DNA of 64,000 bases, from positions 1-64,000 of the forward strand of contig NZ_LUTN01000010.1 in assembly GCF_002111595.1 (NCBI RefSeq), in the 5' to 3' direction. The position numbers and the translations under genes are program-made. The first letter of the stretch is position 1. Each line of letters begins with the position of its first letter. Under the pieces are notes generated by a model, which did not search any database, was not told where the DNA came from, and saw nothing but the letters and a program-made list of their open reading frames with translations. Positions 39,191-48,007 of the stretch are shown one piece after another. This DNA comes from Lonsdalea britannica (lineage in GTDB: Bacteria > Pseudomonadota > Gammaproteobacteria > Enterobacterales > Enterobacteriaceae).

Positions 39191-41598
39191 TTATTGATCC
39201 TTCGAAGACGCGGTATCCGCCCTCGTTCCCGTAGCTGTACACACTTTCTCTCCCAGAATGGCGATGCCCGGCTTGTTGTCCGGTAAATCGAGATTCAACA
39301 CACAGATACCACTGTCTGAACGCTGCACGCGCAGTTTGATGTGCGGCGTCACCTGCTCCATGAACACCTGGCCGTCATAGCCAACGATAGCGGTTTGTCC
39401 GCTGACGGTATCCGTGACGTAGGAGCCTACCGGCAGCGCCGCTTTTTTATCGTCCACCAGATTGAGGTTGACCGAATGAACCTGTCGGACGCTGAATCTC
39501 ACCAGCGCGCCGCTGCCTTCCTTGACGGCTATGCGTCGTTCGGCCTCGGGGGCATCAATGCCCAAAGGGAGTTCCAGCGTATCGATTTCAACGCGAGCCG
39601 GATAATAGGCGCTAACCCAGGGGACAAGAATGTGACCGGTGTTGCTGGTCGTGCCGACCTGCTGGTTTTCATATTTGACGGGAACATCGGGATAGCCGTC
39701 GGTGCTGACGACGATAAAGGCGTCGTTAATCTTGTTGGCCGCGAAAAACGTGTTGTCCATATACAGCACGGAACCGCTGAGATCGCCCCAGTAGTTGTAA
39801 GCGGAGGTCGTGCCGTACATGCCTGCCTGATAGGTTGCCCGCTGTGTTTTCCAGGTCAGGCTGGCCTGCTGATCGTGGTTGTCGCCGCCCGAGTAGGCGA
39901 CGTTCCAGCCGATACCGCCGTCTGTCGGCGTGGTGCGCGTCATCGACACGCGCTCGGTGTATTCGCCTATCGAATTCTTCTGCACGCTGGCGGTGGCGGA
40001 CATTCCGTTGTCCAGCGGAACGATCATTTGGAGGAGCGCGCCGTAGCCGTGGCTCCCGATGGTTTTATTCAAGGACAAATACATGCTGGCCTTGTCCCAA
40101 ATCGACCAGCTGTAGGAGAGGTTGGCCAGACGAGTCCGGGTGTCGTCATAAGCGCGAATGTCGAAGTAGCCCAGCCCTAACGTGCCGTTGCCGCGTCCAA
40201 ACGGCGCGGTACTTAAGGTCATCTGATCGGACTGTTTACTGAGATGGCCGCCACTGGAGGCCACGCTTAAATCCCGATAGTTGTTGCTGCGTTCGGCATG
40301 CTGCGCCGCGATGCCCATCGTATTCGCATAATAGGAGTAGCCTACGACGAATTGCTCGCCTTGACCGTTGTCCTGACTATGGCTGTAGGCGCTGCTCAGC
40401 GTGCCCCAATGGCCTATGGCGAGATCGCCGCCTACGCCGCTCAGCAGCAGGTCTTCCGAGGTTTCCAGATGGCTCGACAGCGTTAGCCAGTTCGTCAGGC
40501 CGCGACGATAAATACCGCTGGCCGCCGCCTGACCGTAATCCGCATCTTTCACGCCATAGTTGCGGCGTAAAACCCCGAGAGACATATCGAAGTCATCCAA
40601 CCCTTTGCGCAGCAAGGCGTTGGACACGTAAAAGGGGACGCTGGTGGACACTTGCCGTCCCAGCGCATCGGTCGTGATGACCGTCGCTTCGCCCGCGCCA
40701 TTGATATAGGGCACATTGGTAAGCGTAAAAGGTCCGGAATTCAACGAGGTACTGCTGGCCTTGTAGCCATTGATAAACAGATCCACCGTACTCGGCAAGG
40801 GATTCGCCCCGGCGTATTGAATCAACGGGTAGGTGACGATATCCGGGCGTACGGCGAAATCGCGACTCACCCGCACGCCTCCCATACGCACCGAATTGCT
40901 CCAGGTCAGCGAATTACTGATGAAATCGCCCGCCTGAAAGGTATGCATGTCGTCGATATCGTTGTAACGCCAAAAGGTGTCGTAGCGCAGATATCCTTTG
41001 TTACGGCTGTCGTTTTGAGTGTTGCCGAAATAGTGTGAGTAGGTCCCCGTGTTGGATATGAGGCGTAATCGTTGAACAGCCGCTGTTCCAGCCAGGTGGT
41101 CACGCTTTGCGAGGACTGATAGCCTTTGAAGTAATACGCATCGTAGTTAAACGCCAGACCGGGCGTGCTCTGCGCTTTCGTCGCCTTGACCATCTCTCCG
41201 CTATTGGCCGACTGCTCTGGCAGCCATTCCAATGGTACGGTCAGATTCAGAGACTGATTACCGGAGTCATAATAGACCTTCACTTCGGGAAGCGCGTTGA
41301 CGTCGACCCATCCGGAACGTTGCGTCCCGATATGGACGTGGTTTTTGGCTAAAACGCCGGATTCCACCGAGAAGTGTCCGCGAATGTACTGCACCGGAAC
41401 GACCTGACGATCTGAAACGCCGTTCACGATCAGCGTCAGGTAATACATAGTGTTTTCGACGGCGGGCGCGGTCTGCGGCGGTTTGGGCAAATCCCCATAC
41501 TCTTCCGCCGCGGCCTCCGGCGCGCCACACGTCAACATGAGGAAGGGGATGACCCCCATATGGCGCCGCAGCCAATATCCATGGCATAAAATAAGCAT
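39191..41598 (-). pseudogene. Archaic pilus usher, CsuD-like, frame broken
   Basis: The 5' part (41598 to about 41063) encodes the N-terminal usher domain and ends LEQRLFNDYA before drifting out of frame; the rest reopens one frame over with GTYSHYFGNTQNDSRNKGYLRYD and continues to 39191, covering plug, beta-barrel (GYFDIRAYDDTRTRLANLSYSW) and C-terminal domains. Adding one base at GATTACGCC near 41063 restores NDYGLISNTGTYSHYF. Ushers are outer-membrane assembly pores. If real the break stops pilus assembly; the rest of the gene shows no decay. Confidence 0.88.
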
Positions 41599-41610
41599 TC
41601 TCTTCCCTTA

Positions 41611-42399
41611 TTAAGGCGCGGGGCTGATGAGCGTTGGCTGGTGGTTATCGGCTAATTGGGCGTAGAGGTGGCTTTGCATAGCAGGGCGCTTATTCGCGGG
41701 CAGCGGCCAGCGGATCTCCTGCCCTGGCAGAACATAAGCGAAAAACCCCTGCGCCAGTGAAATAGACGATTTGGTCGCGCGCGGCTTATCGCCAAAGAAG
41801 GTGTTGCTCAGTCGTGCATGAACGATGCCGCTGTTTTTGATGGCAAGCTCAGTCTGGTCACCTTTGCGAATCAGGCGCCAACTGAGTAGCGGGCGGGTCA
41901 ACATTGAGTCGTCTGAGTGTTTATTTTTCGGCGGTTTGAGCGCGATACCGTCGCCGGTCATAAACAGCGGCAGCAGATAGCGCATCTGCAGCTTCAACCC
42001 TGATTGCTTATTATCGGCGGTATTGAGCGTCGGGATTTCATCGATCACGATGCGATAGGAGCGTTCCGTTTGCGGCGCGACAGGGATCGTTTTCATGAGC
42101 CGGATCATCTGGCGTTGATTAGGCTGCACGGTGGCGAACGGTGGGCTGGCGATAGCATCAGTCTGATTCGCGTAACGATCCTTGCTGTCCTGTTGCTGCC
42201 AGGCCAAGACACGGATCTGCAGCGTCACCGGTGTTGAGCCGCGATTTTCCAGCCAGAGAGCGGATCCCTTTTCATCCGACTCGATGACCTGATAAATCGG
42301 CCATACTAAAACCGAGCTGGCCGCAAGAGCGGAAGAGGTGAATAAACCGAGCAAAACTGCAAAAATCGCCAAATGCCATTTTGTGAGAGTTATTTCCAT
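41611..42399 (-). CDS. Periplasmic pilus chaperone, CsuC-like
   Basis: 262 residues from the ATG at 42399; an alternative TTG at 42417 would overlap the stop of the pilin gene by 3 nt. Signal peptide ends at ALA. Two Ig-like domains follow: VLVWPIYQVIESDEKGSALWLENRGSTP and the FGS/archaic-type RQMIRLMKTIPVAPQTERSYRIVIDEIP strand. It caps pilin subunits and hands them to the usher. Usual CsuC order between pilin and usher genes. Confidence 0.9.
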   Translation of the reverse strand: MEITLTKWHLAIFAVLLGLFTSSALAASSVLVWPIYQVIESDEKGSALWLENRGSTPVTLQIRVLAWQQQDSKDRYANQTDAIASPPFATVQPNQRQMIRLMKTIPVAPQTERSYRIVIDEIPTLNTADNKQSGLKLQMRYLLPLFMTGDGIALKPPKNKHSDDSMLTRPLLSWRLIRKGDQTELAIKNSGIVHARLSNTFFGDKPRATKSSISLAQGFFAYVLPGQEIRWPLPANKRPAMQSHLYAQLADNHQPTLISPAP

Positions 42400-42413
42400 T
42401 TTATTCAATTTTT

Positions 42414-42971
42414 TCAATAAGTAAGTGTTACTGTGACCGTGTCTGTATACGTGCCTGCCGAAGGTTGAGTGCTGGATGAAAACAGACGGCCATAGACCGG
42501 ATAAGTTTGCGTACCGGTGGGAAAAGAAGAGACGCCATAGGCCAGAGAACCCGTTCCCCAGACAATGCTGCGTCCGGCATCCTGATAGAGCTGGTAGGCA
42601 ATGGTGTCGCTGCTGTTGGCTCTTACCATGTAGCGGGACGCGCTATTTCCGCCATTCACCCCATAGTCCATCGCAATACTGATGGCGAGGCCGGGCGTAC
42701 ATGTCACGACAATAGAGCCGCCACCGCTGGTGCTTGTGACGTCAACGTTGCTATCCAAAAAGGCTTTCTCGCCAAAGTTCAAGGTGCCCAAACTGGAGGT
42801 TGTACTTTTGGCGCTATTGCCGAATACGCAGCCGCTGTTGATGACGGCCGCTACCGTGAACTGTTTGCTAACGCTGCTGGCCGGCGCACAGGGAGATACA
42901 AGCAGGCCAGCGAAAAGCGGCATCCACTGCCACAAACGCTTTACCGAACCTGCCTCAATAACGAACCTCAA
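42414..42971 (-). CDS. SCPU-domain pilin, CsuA-like
   Basis: 185 residues: a hydrophobic start (RLWQWMPLFAGLLVSPCAPASS), then one SCPU domain with GCVFG, LGTLNFGEKAFLDS, GGGSIVVTCTPG and the closing GTYTDTVTVTLTY. A minor subunit by its second place in the operon. 24 nt separate it from the major pilin gene. Confidence 0.85.
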   Translation of the reverse strand: MRFVIEAGSVKRLWQWMPLFAGLLVSPCAPASSVSKQFTVAAVINSGCVFGNSAKSTTSSLGTLNFGEKAFLDSNVDVTSTSGGGSIVVTCTPGLAISIAMDYGVNGGNSASRYMVRANSSDTIAYQLYQDAGRSIVWGTGSLAYGVSSFPTGTQTYPVYGRLFSSSTQPSAGTYTDTVTVTLTY

Positions 42972-42995
42972 TGCGTCTCTCCCTGATCGCCTGTT

Positions 42996-43553
42996 TTACC
43001 AGGACAATGTAGCGGTCACGATATCGGTATAAGTACCGGATGCCGGAGCGGTAGTAGACTGATCCGCCGGAGAAATACGGCCATAGATCGGAATGCTCTG
43101 CGCGCTGCCGTCAGCATTCAGAGACATGGAGCCGTTAATCGCGATTTCTGAACTACGGCCGCTGTCTGAATACAAGTGGTAAGGAATGACGGTGCTGCCG
43201 CCGTTGGATGACAAATTACGAACAGAGGAAGAACCGTATAAGCCGCCATCCAGCGCTAAAGAAGGGGATAGGCCATTACTGCAGGTGATGGACACCGTGC
43301 TACTGCCATCTTTACCGATAACGGTCCCGTTGACGGCGTTGGTCAAGTCGGCGTATTCACCAAAGTTCAAGGTTCCCCATTCATTCGTGCCGCCGGATGA
43401 ATTATTGTTGGAAACCGTACAACCTTCGCCAATGGTAAGTTGAACGCCAATCTCACCGGTCAATGACCCGGTAGCCGCATGAGCCGCGCCAACAAAAGAC
43501 AATGTTAGCGCGGTGCTCAACAGGGAAAGAGCAAGAGAACGTACTGTTTTCAT
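42996..43553 (-). CDS. Major pilin of the archaic pilus, CsuA/B-like
   Basis: 185 residues. Signal peptide ends SFVGAAHA. One SCPU domain with GCTVSNNNSSG, WGTLNFGEYADL, STVSITCSNGLSPSLALDGG and GTYTDIVTATLSW. First gene of the five-gene operon (pilin, pilin, chaperone, usher, tip), hence probably the most expressed and the main rod subunit. The promoter should lie in the AT-rich region upstream. Confidence 0.87.
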   Translation of the reverse strand: MKTVRSLALSLLSTALTLSFVGAAHAATGSLTGEIGVQLTIGEGCTVSNNNSSGGTNEWGTLNFGEYADLTNAVNGTVIGKDGSSTVSITCSNGLSPSLALDGGLYGSSSVRNLSSNGGSTVIPYHLYSDSGRSSEIAINGSMSLNADGSAQSIPIYGRISPADQSTTAPASGTYTDIVTATLSW

Positions 43554-44525
43554 ATTATTCCTCAGTCATAGGTGACCACTTCTTTATATGTATCCTTATG
43601 ACAAAGAGACATATATAGGTAGGGTAATTGAAATTCACAGCGCTTGTTATTAACGATCGCAAGCGAAGGTAGACGTTAATTAAATAGATGGCAGGGTATT
43701 AATACCCATGAATTCATTATTGGATGAATGAATTTACCCACTTCTCCTGTTTATGTTAATGAATACTGATTTAAATTATAGGGTCTTTAAGGACTAAACC
43801 AAATTGGGTGGTTAAATAATTATAATATATCTTATTTTGATTTATTTTTAATTTTATATTCTGTTTTTTTATGAAAATTAGTTCAAAGAGCTGATTTTGT
43901 GTGCGGCAACGGCGTTACAGGTTTATTCAATCTCGTACCCTTGATATTGGTTTTTTAGCTCATTTACTGCTTTTGTTGGTCGGTGAAGGTTTTTAATATT
44001 CAAGTAGAAATAATCAACCTGGCTCATTAATATTGGTTGGTGGGTAATATGATATTGATTGCATTGAGGTCTTATTTATTAAACTATTACTTTACTACTC
44101 ATCATTTGATTATCTGGGCCCGTTGGGAATTAACCATTTTATAAAATTGAAATTTAGAAGAAACTGTAAGTAAAAATAGAGGCGGAGACGCCTAAATCTA
44201 TCTACTAACTCAGCGTGGGCATTGATGTATTTTTTTTCTTTTATCCAAAAAACATTTTTATTTCCGCCAGACTATTCATCCCCAGCCTATCTTGTTGATA
44301 TTTATTTTTACGGGCGGCTTAGGGAGGGCGCAGCGCTCGGAGCTGGACTGACCCGTACCGTAGATAACCCTGCCCTATAGTTGGATGTTCCCAACTGAAA
44401 TTAACCCTATTGGGGCTTTTAACTTCATTTGTCCTTGAAGCAGGGCTGCGCCATTTTCTATTGTTGCTGAATAAAGAAAAAAAGCGGTTTTATTTCTCTA
44501 AGAGGACTAACCATCCTCCCCATGG
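43554..44525. other. Long AT-rich region upstream of the pilus operon
   Basis: About 970 bp with no supportable gene; a 72-codon ORF near 44410 has no family likeness and overlaps the immunity gene. The left half carries the pilus promoter and long A/T stretches of the kind bound by H-NS. The right half, near 44330-44450, is more GC-rich and may be remnant sequence from an earlier insertion. Confidence 0.45.
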
Positions 44526-44792
44526 TTACTGCGAATCTTTGAAAAGTGGTAATCCTTGCGATTTTCGCCATTCTTTTATGTATTTAGTAACACCATCAGG
44601 GGTGCATTGGTCATCTTCAAGTGTGTAAAAGAAAAGATCCGAAGCATCAGAGTGAGATGTTATTTTTTCAAAATTCTCAAGTAATTCATCAAGTTTTTCA
44701 TCATTTTCTGCGATATTTACACGGAAAATATCGTTTATAAATAACTCAAATTCATGTTCGGTATAGTCACTTAAGTTGTTTTTCATAATCAT
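44526..44792 (-). CDS. Colicin-E/pyocin-type DNase immunity protein (third in row)
   Basis: 88 residues from the ATG at 44792, which follows GGGAG. The Im fold pattern LSDYTEHEFELFINDIF, FEKITSHSDASDLFFYTLEDDQCTPDGVTKYIKEWRKSQGLPLFKD lines up with Im2/Im9 of E. coli. Such proteins bind the HNH DNase domain of E-type colicins and S-type pyocins. Here YYP of the usual DLIYYP is FYT, so specificity is probably different. No HNH DNase gene is present beside it. Confidence 0.88.
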   Translation of the reverse strand: MIMKNNLSDYTEHEFELFINDIFRVNIAENDEKLDELLENFEKITSHSDASDLFFYTLEDDQCTPDGVTKYIKEWRKSQGLPLFKDSQ

Positions 44793-44909
44793 GATTACTT
44801 CTCCCTGTGAATACACTTTTTAGTGCTGCGATATCTTGTCTGGGATGGCTACTAACATATAAAGTCTTAGGGTGTATGGGGGCTGACAGTGATTTGTCAG
44901 CCTACATGA

Positions 44910-45188
44910 TCATTTTGAGTCTTTAAATAACGGGAGGTCTTGCGATTTCCGCCACTCTTTAACCGCTTGGACTACCCCCTCAGGACTATCCTCACGGTCA
45001 TCTGGTGGATAATAAATCAAGTCAGAACCATCTGGATGTTCAGTCAATCTTTTGAATTCAAGGACATTTGCGACATCCTCTTTCTCTGTAGTCCCGTCGA
45101 CATTAAATATTTTTCGAACAAACTCTAAAAATTCTTGTTCTGTATAGTCGTTGATGGATTTCACGTCATTTACCTCTATGAATGTCAA
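44910..45188 (-). CDS. Colicin-E/pyocin-type DNase immunity protein (second in row)
   Basis: 92 residues. Closest of the three to the textbook sequence: INDYTEQEFLEFVRKIF, then FKRLTEHPDGSDLIYYPPDDREDSPEGVVQAVKEWRKSQDLPLF, including the DLIYYP core that touches the DNase. Orphan immunity genes protect against toxins made by rivals. Confidence 0.93.
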   Translation of the reverse strand: MTFIEVNDVKSINDYTEQEFLEFVRKIFNVDGTTEKEDVANVLEFKRLTEHPDGSDLIYYPPDDREDSPEGVVQAVKEWRKSQDLPLFKDSK

Positions 45189-45203
45189 TATGTCGTTTAG
45201 GGG

Positions 45204-45524
45204 TTACGACTCTGATATAGGGCTGGATTGTCTACCGTGGCAGGAGCAGTCCAAATATTTAAAAAGTGATAATCCTTGCGATTTTCGCCACCTCTTTATC
45301 TCATTGATCACAGCTTCAGGTGAGTCGTCTCGATCATCGGACGGGTTGAAGATTAGACCGTTACCTTCTGGGTGCTCGACAATTTTTTCAAAGTGAGAAA
45401 CTAATTTCCCTATGTGGTTTTTTAATTCTCTACCTTTAAATTTGTTAGGATTTTCAAAAAACTTTTTCAAAAAATCGATGAATTCACTCTCTGTATAATC
45501 GTTAATATTTTTTTTAAGTTTCAT
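45204..45524 (-). CDS. Colicin-E/pyocin-type DNase immunity protein (first in row)
   Basis: 106 residues. INDYTESEFIDFLKKFF, HFEKIVEHPEGNGLIFNPSDDRDDSPEAVINEIKRWRKSQGLSLFK fits the Im family, with GLIFNP in place of DLIYYP and an extra tail (KYLDCSCHGRQSSPISES) running past the normal end. The tail may be read-through after loss of the original stop. The three paralogs are head to tail and differ in the specificity segment. Confidence 0.88.
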   Translation of the reverse strand: MKLKKNINDYTESEFIDFLKKFFENPNKFKGRELKNHIGKLVSHFEKIVEHPEGNGLIFNPSDDRDDSPEAVINEIKRWRKSQGLSLFKYLDCSCHGRQSSPISES

Positions 45525-45704
45525 TTCGGGGGCTGTTTTTTGTATGTATAAATAAATTTTAAGGTATGTTTATTTTAAGCTTGCTGATTTCATGTGCCGG
45601 GTCACTATATATCAATTTTAGACGTTATGGCTCTTGGTGACCCATTTTTAGCAGCCAGTTAGTCAGATGAATGAGTATGGGGTTTTCCATTTATTAACTG
45701 ATGG

Positions 45705-46034
45705 TTACTGCATTTCTAGTTTTTTTATAGATTCTTTTATTTTATTTCTTAGCACTTCAACATCCCAAGGCATGACCTCTTCAAAAAATGGGTTTTCCCA
45801 ATCCCCATTTTTTATTATGTAGATTTTAAAAGCACCAGGCACTTCAAATGATGGATACCATCCCACATCTATCAAGTCTCCATTCGAATAAGATATCATT
45901 AATAAATCCTCATCCAATTTATCGATCTCTTCTGTGGCAGTTTTATCAAAGTTGATGCCAGATAATTCGTCGAAAACATTATCTAATGATTGAATGTTAT
46001 ATTTTTCGCCTAGAATCATGATGTCGCGTGTCAT
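45705..46034 (-). CDS. Likely cognate immunity protein of the Pyocin_S toxin
   Basis: 109 residues from the ATG at 46034, which overlaps the toxin stop (ATGA); a longer frame to 46112 lies inside the toxin gene. Acidic and small (MTRDIMILGEKYNIQSLDNVFDELSG...), no signal peptide and no family I recognise. Place directly after the toxin with stop/start overlap is the standard toxin/immunity layout, so the role is inferred from context. Confidence 0.7.
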   Translation of the reverse strand: MTRDIMILGEKYNIQSLDNVFDELSGINFDKTATEEIDKLDEDLLMISYSNGDLIDVGWYPSFEVPGAFKIYIIKNGDWENPFFEEVMPWDVEVLRNKIKESIKKLEMQ

Positions 46035-47074
46035 TTCATTAACCTCTGTGCTTCTTGTTCGCCGATAGGATGAGAGTGAATGGTTCCTTGAGACTCCTTT
46101 GTGACTACCCACATAGTTTCCTTTCCTTTGTATGCTCCTTTTACTTCATCAAATTTCATGATCTTCCAATTTTGACCATTTGATGTTGGTGTACCACGCT
46201 CCCAAACGTCACCATCCATGGATGGGATATCTATATCAGGTTTAAATTTAGCTGGCCCGCTTTTCGTACTTTTAACAACTTCACGCCACGGTAATCCCTT
46301 CGGTGGGTAATGTTTGTATCCGTGTGTATATGAAACCTTATCTTCTGATAAATATATATAAATCGGCTTTATGCCAGAGTCCGCCGGGAATACCAGTATC
46401 CAGTCATTAAAGTCTTGCTCATCCGGCATCGGGAACGGCGGAGTTGTTGTTTCCTCTGCGCTGTCCGGGATGGGGTGTACCAGGATGGTTGGTTGATCGA
46501 TAGGGGCGACCGGCGTTTCTGTCTGCGATATTGGCTCAGAGCCTTCCGGATTGGCGGGCGTCCAGGTGATTTTCGGGCCGTCGACGCCCGGTGCGGGCGT
46601 AAATTCGTAGCGGCTTTGCTCGGGTTTCCACACCATATTTGCGACGCGCACACCTTCGTACGGCGTGCCTTCGCCGGTATGAACACCGTAGACCTGCATC
46701 TTGCCGTGAATGTCGGGACGCCAGAAAAAGCGCACGCGGGTCGTAGCGGTTTCTCCTGCCCAGCCTTTTTGCCGTAGGGTATCTTCCAGCCAGTGATCAT
46801 CACGTCCCGGTACTTTGTCGCTGCCTTCGCCGACTGATTGGCTGTAAAAAGCGGCAAACAGCACACCGAGTAAAGGCACCGTGCTTGATGCCGCCAGTGT
46901 GCCTTCAGTCAATGTCACTTGCCCCCAAACCTGCGTCATCGTGGTGACGGCGGCTCGGGTTGCTACCGTGTTTCCGGCAGACATCGTAGCCACGGGAACC
47001 GCGGCAGCGGCAACTGGCGTGATGGCTGATTTAGCTAATGGCGTCGGCGTTACTGCTATTTCCTTTGAGGACAT
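46031..47074 (-). CDS. Pyocin_S-domain toxin with unassigned C-terminal domain
   Basis: 347 residues. An Ala/Val/Thr-rich N-terminal part with a hydrophobic stretch (1-80), then a Pyocin_S domain (about 105-245: VRFFWRPDIHGKMQVYGVHTGEG, GVRVANMVWKPEQSRYEF, PTILVHPIPDSAEETTTPPFP), then a 100-residue C-terminus starting SYTHGYKHYPPKG and ending TIHSHPIGEQEAQRLMK. His251, His255, Trp263, His333 and His335 are candidate functional residues. Start overlaps the PAAR gene stop by 1 nt. Probably carried by PAAR on a type VI secretion spike rather than released as a free bacteriocin, because receptor-binding domains are lacking. Confidence 0.78.
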   Translation of the reverse strand: MSSKEIAVTPTPLAKSAITPVAAAAVPVATMSAGNTVATRAAVTTMTQVWGQVTLTEGTLAASSTVPLLGVLFAAFYSQSVGEGSDKVPGRDDHWLEDTLRQKGWAGETATTRVRFFWRPDIHGKMQVYGVHTGEGTPYEGVRVANMVWKPEQSRYEFTPAPGVDGPKITWTPANPEGSEPISQTETPVAPIDQPTILVHPIPDSAEETTTPPFPMPDEQDFNDWILVFPADSGIKPIYIYLSEDKVSYTHGYKHYPPKGLPWREVVKSTKSGPAKFKPDIDIPSMDGDVWERGTPTSNGQNWKIMKFDEVKGAYKGKETMWVVTKESQGTIHSHPIGEQEAQRLMK

Positions 47075-47741
47075 CAGGTAATAAAGCGTTTTATACCAAG
47101 CTCCGAGCCAGTGAGTTGAACAGGTGTTGATGCCGCGGTCGGTTCAGTCAACTGAGAGGGGTTTTTCTTCTTCGCAGCTTGCGCGTGCTGTACCACCGGT
47201 TTGTTTACGTGAGGGCGATGATACCCACAGCAATCGTCGACGACGGGCTGAGCAAATAACGCCGTCTGCCCAAAGTTATCAACCGTCTCTTTCTCCGTTC
47301 CCGCGTCAGTACAGCCTTCACCGCGCAGGCAGGATTTCGCAAAAACTGGCGGGATGGTCAACATAGGCGATAAAGCGAGGAGTGGATCACGCCGCTGGGC
47401 GGATTGTTGCGCACAGCCAGCAACCGGAGATTGATAAGGGGTATCCCCGATAATGACGTTACTGCTTCCGGTCACGATATTGCCACCGCAGTTGATATCG
47501 TCTCCGATACGGACGGCTTGCTTACCGTTAATGATGACGGTGGAGGAACCTGCGGCTATCTGACGCGGATGAAGACCGTGGGCATGTTGGGGCAGGGGCA
47601 ACCGTGGAGCTGAATGGCGTCACCTTGTCGTGCGGCGGGCTGGCCATTGATGATAACGTCCTGACTACCTTCGACGACGGGAGTGGCTGGAAAACACGCG
47701 TGGCCACTACCTATATCGTTTAGACGGGCGGCTCCCGGCAT
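47074..47741 (-). pseudogene. PAAR-domain spike protein, frame broken
   Basis: Starting at the ATG at 47741 the frame reads MPGAARLNDIGSGHACFPATPV, DVIINGQPAARQGDAIQLHGCPCPNMP and then hits a stop; the next frame continues HGLHPRQIAAGSSTVIINGKQAVRIGDDINCGGNIVTGSSNVIIGD to 47074. One extra base in the CCC near 47578 joins them into a normal double PAAR motif. PAAR proteins tip the VgrG spike of type VI secretion. The tail after the PAAR core is Cys-containing and ends at the toxin start. Confidence 0.85.
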
Positions 47742-48007
47742 AGTAATAATCCTTTTACTATAAAATCAACTATATCAACAGAATACGGTGTCGTGTCGGA
47801 AAGGCTTGTGCCGTCCTGGCATAACCGGCGGCGTAGCATCATAGACCGATGATTAATTATTACACGGCTACCTATGTCCTGCCAGTGTGCCATGATTAAA
47901 CGCCGCAGGCGGGATCCTGCCCGCTGGCAGACCACTAAGCCGTAATAACATGCGTCCCCCTTTATGGCCTGCCACCCTGAGCACACCTTCAATCAGGAGT
48001 GCAACAG

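Noticed and set aside
39341..40180. 279-codon plus-strand frame opposite the usher
   Set aside because: Antisense to a clear usher barrel; no start site and no family likeness.
44410..44628. 72-codon plus-strand ORF
   Set aside because: Overlaps the well-supported immunity gene on the other strand and has no family likeness.
47720..47992. 90-codon minus-strand ORF upstream of the PAAR gene
   Set aside because: Overlaps the PAAR start in another frame with no supporting motif; treated as leader sequence.
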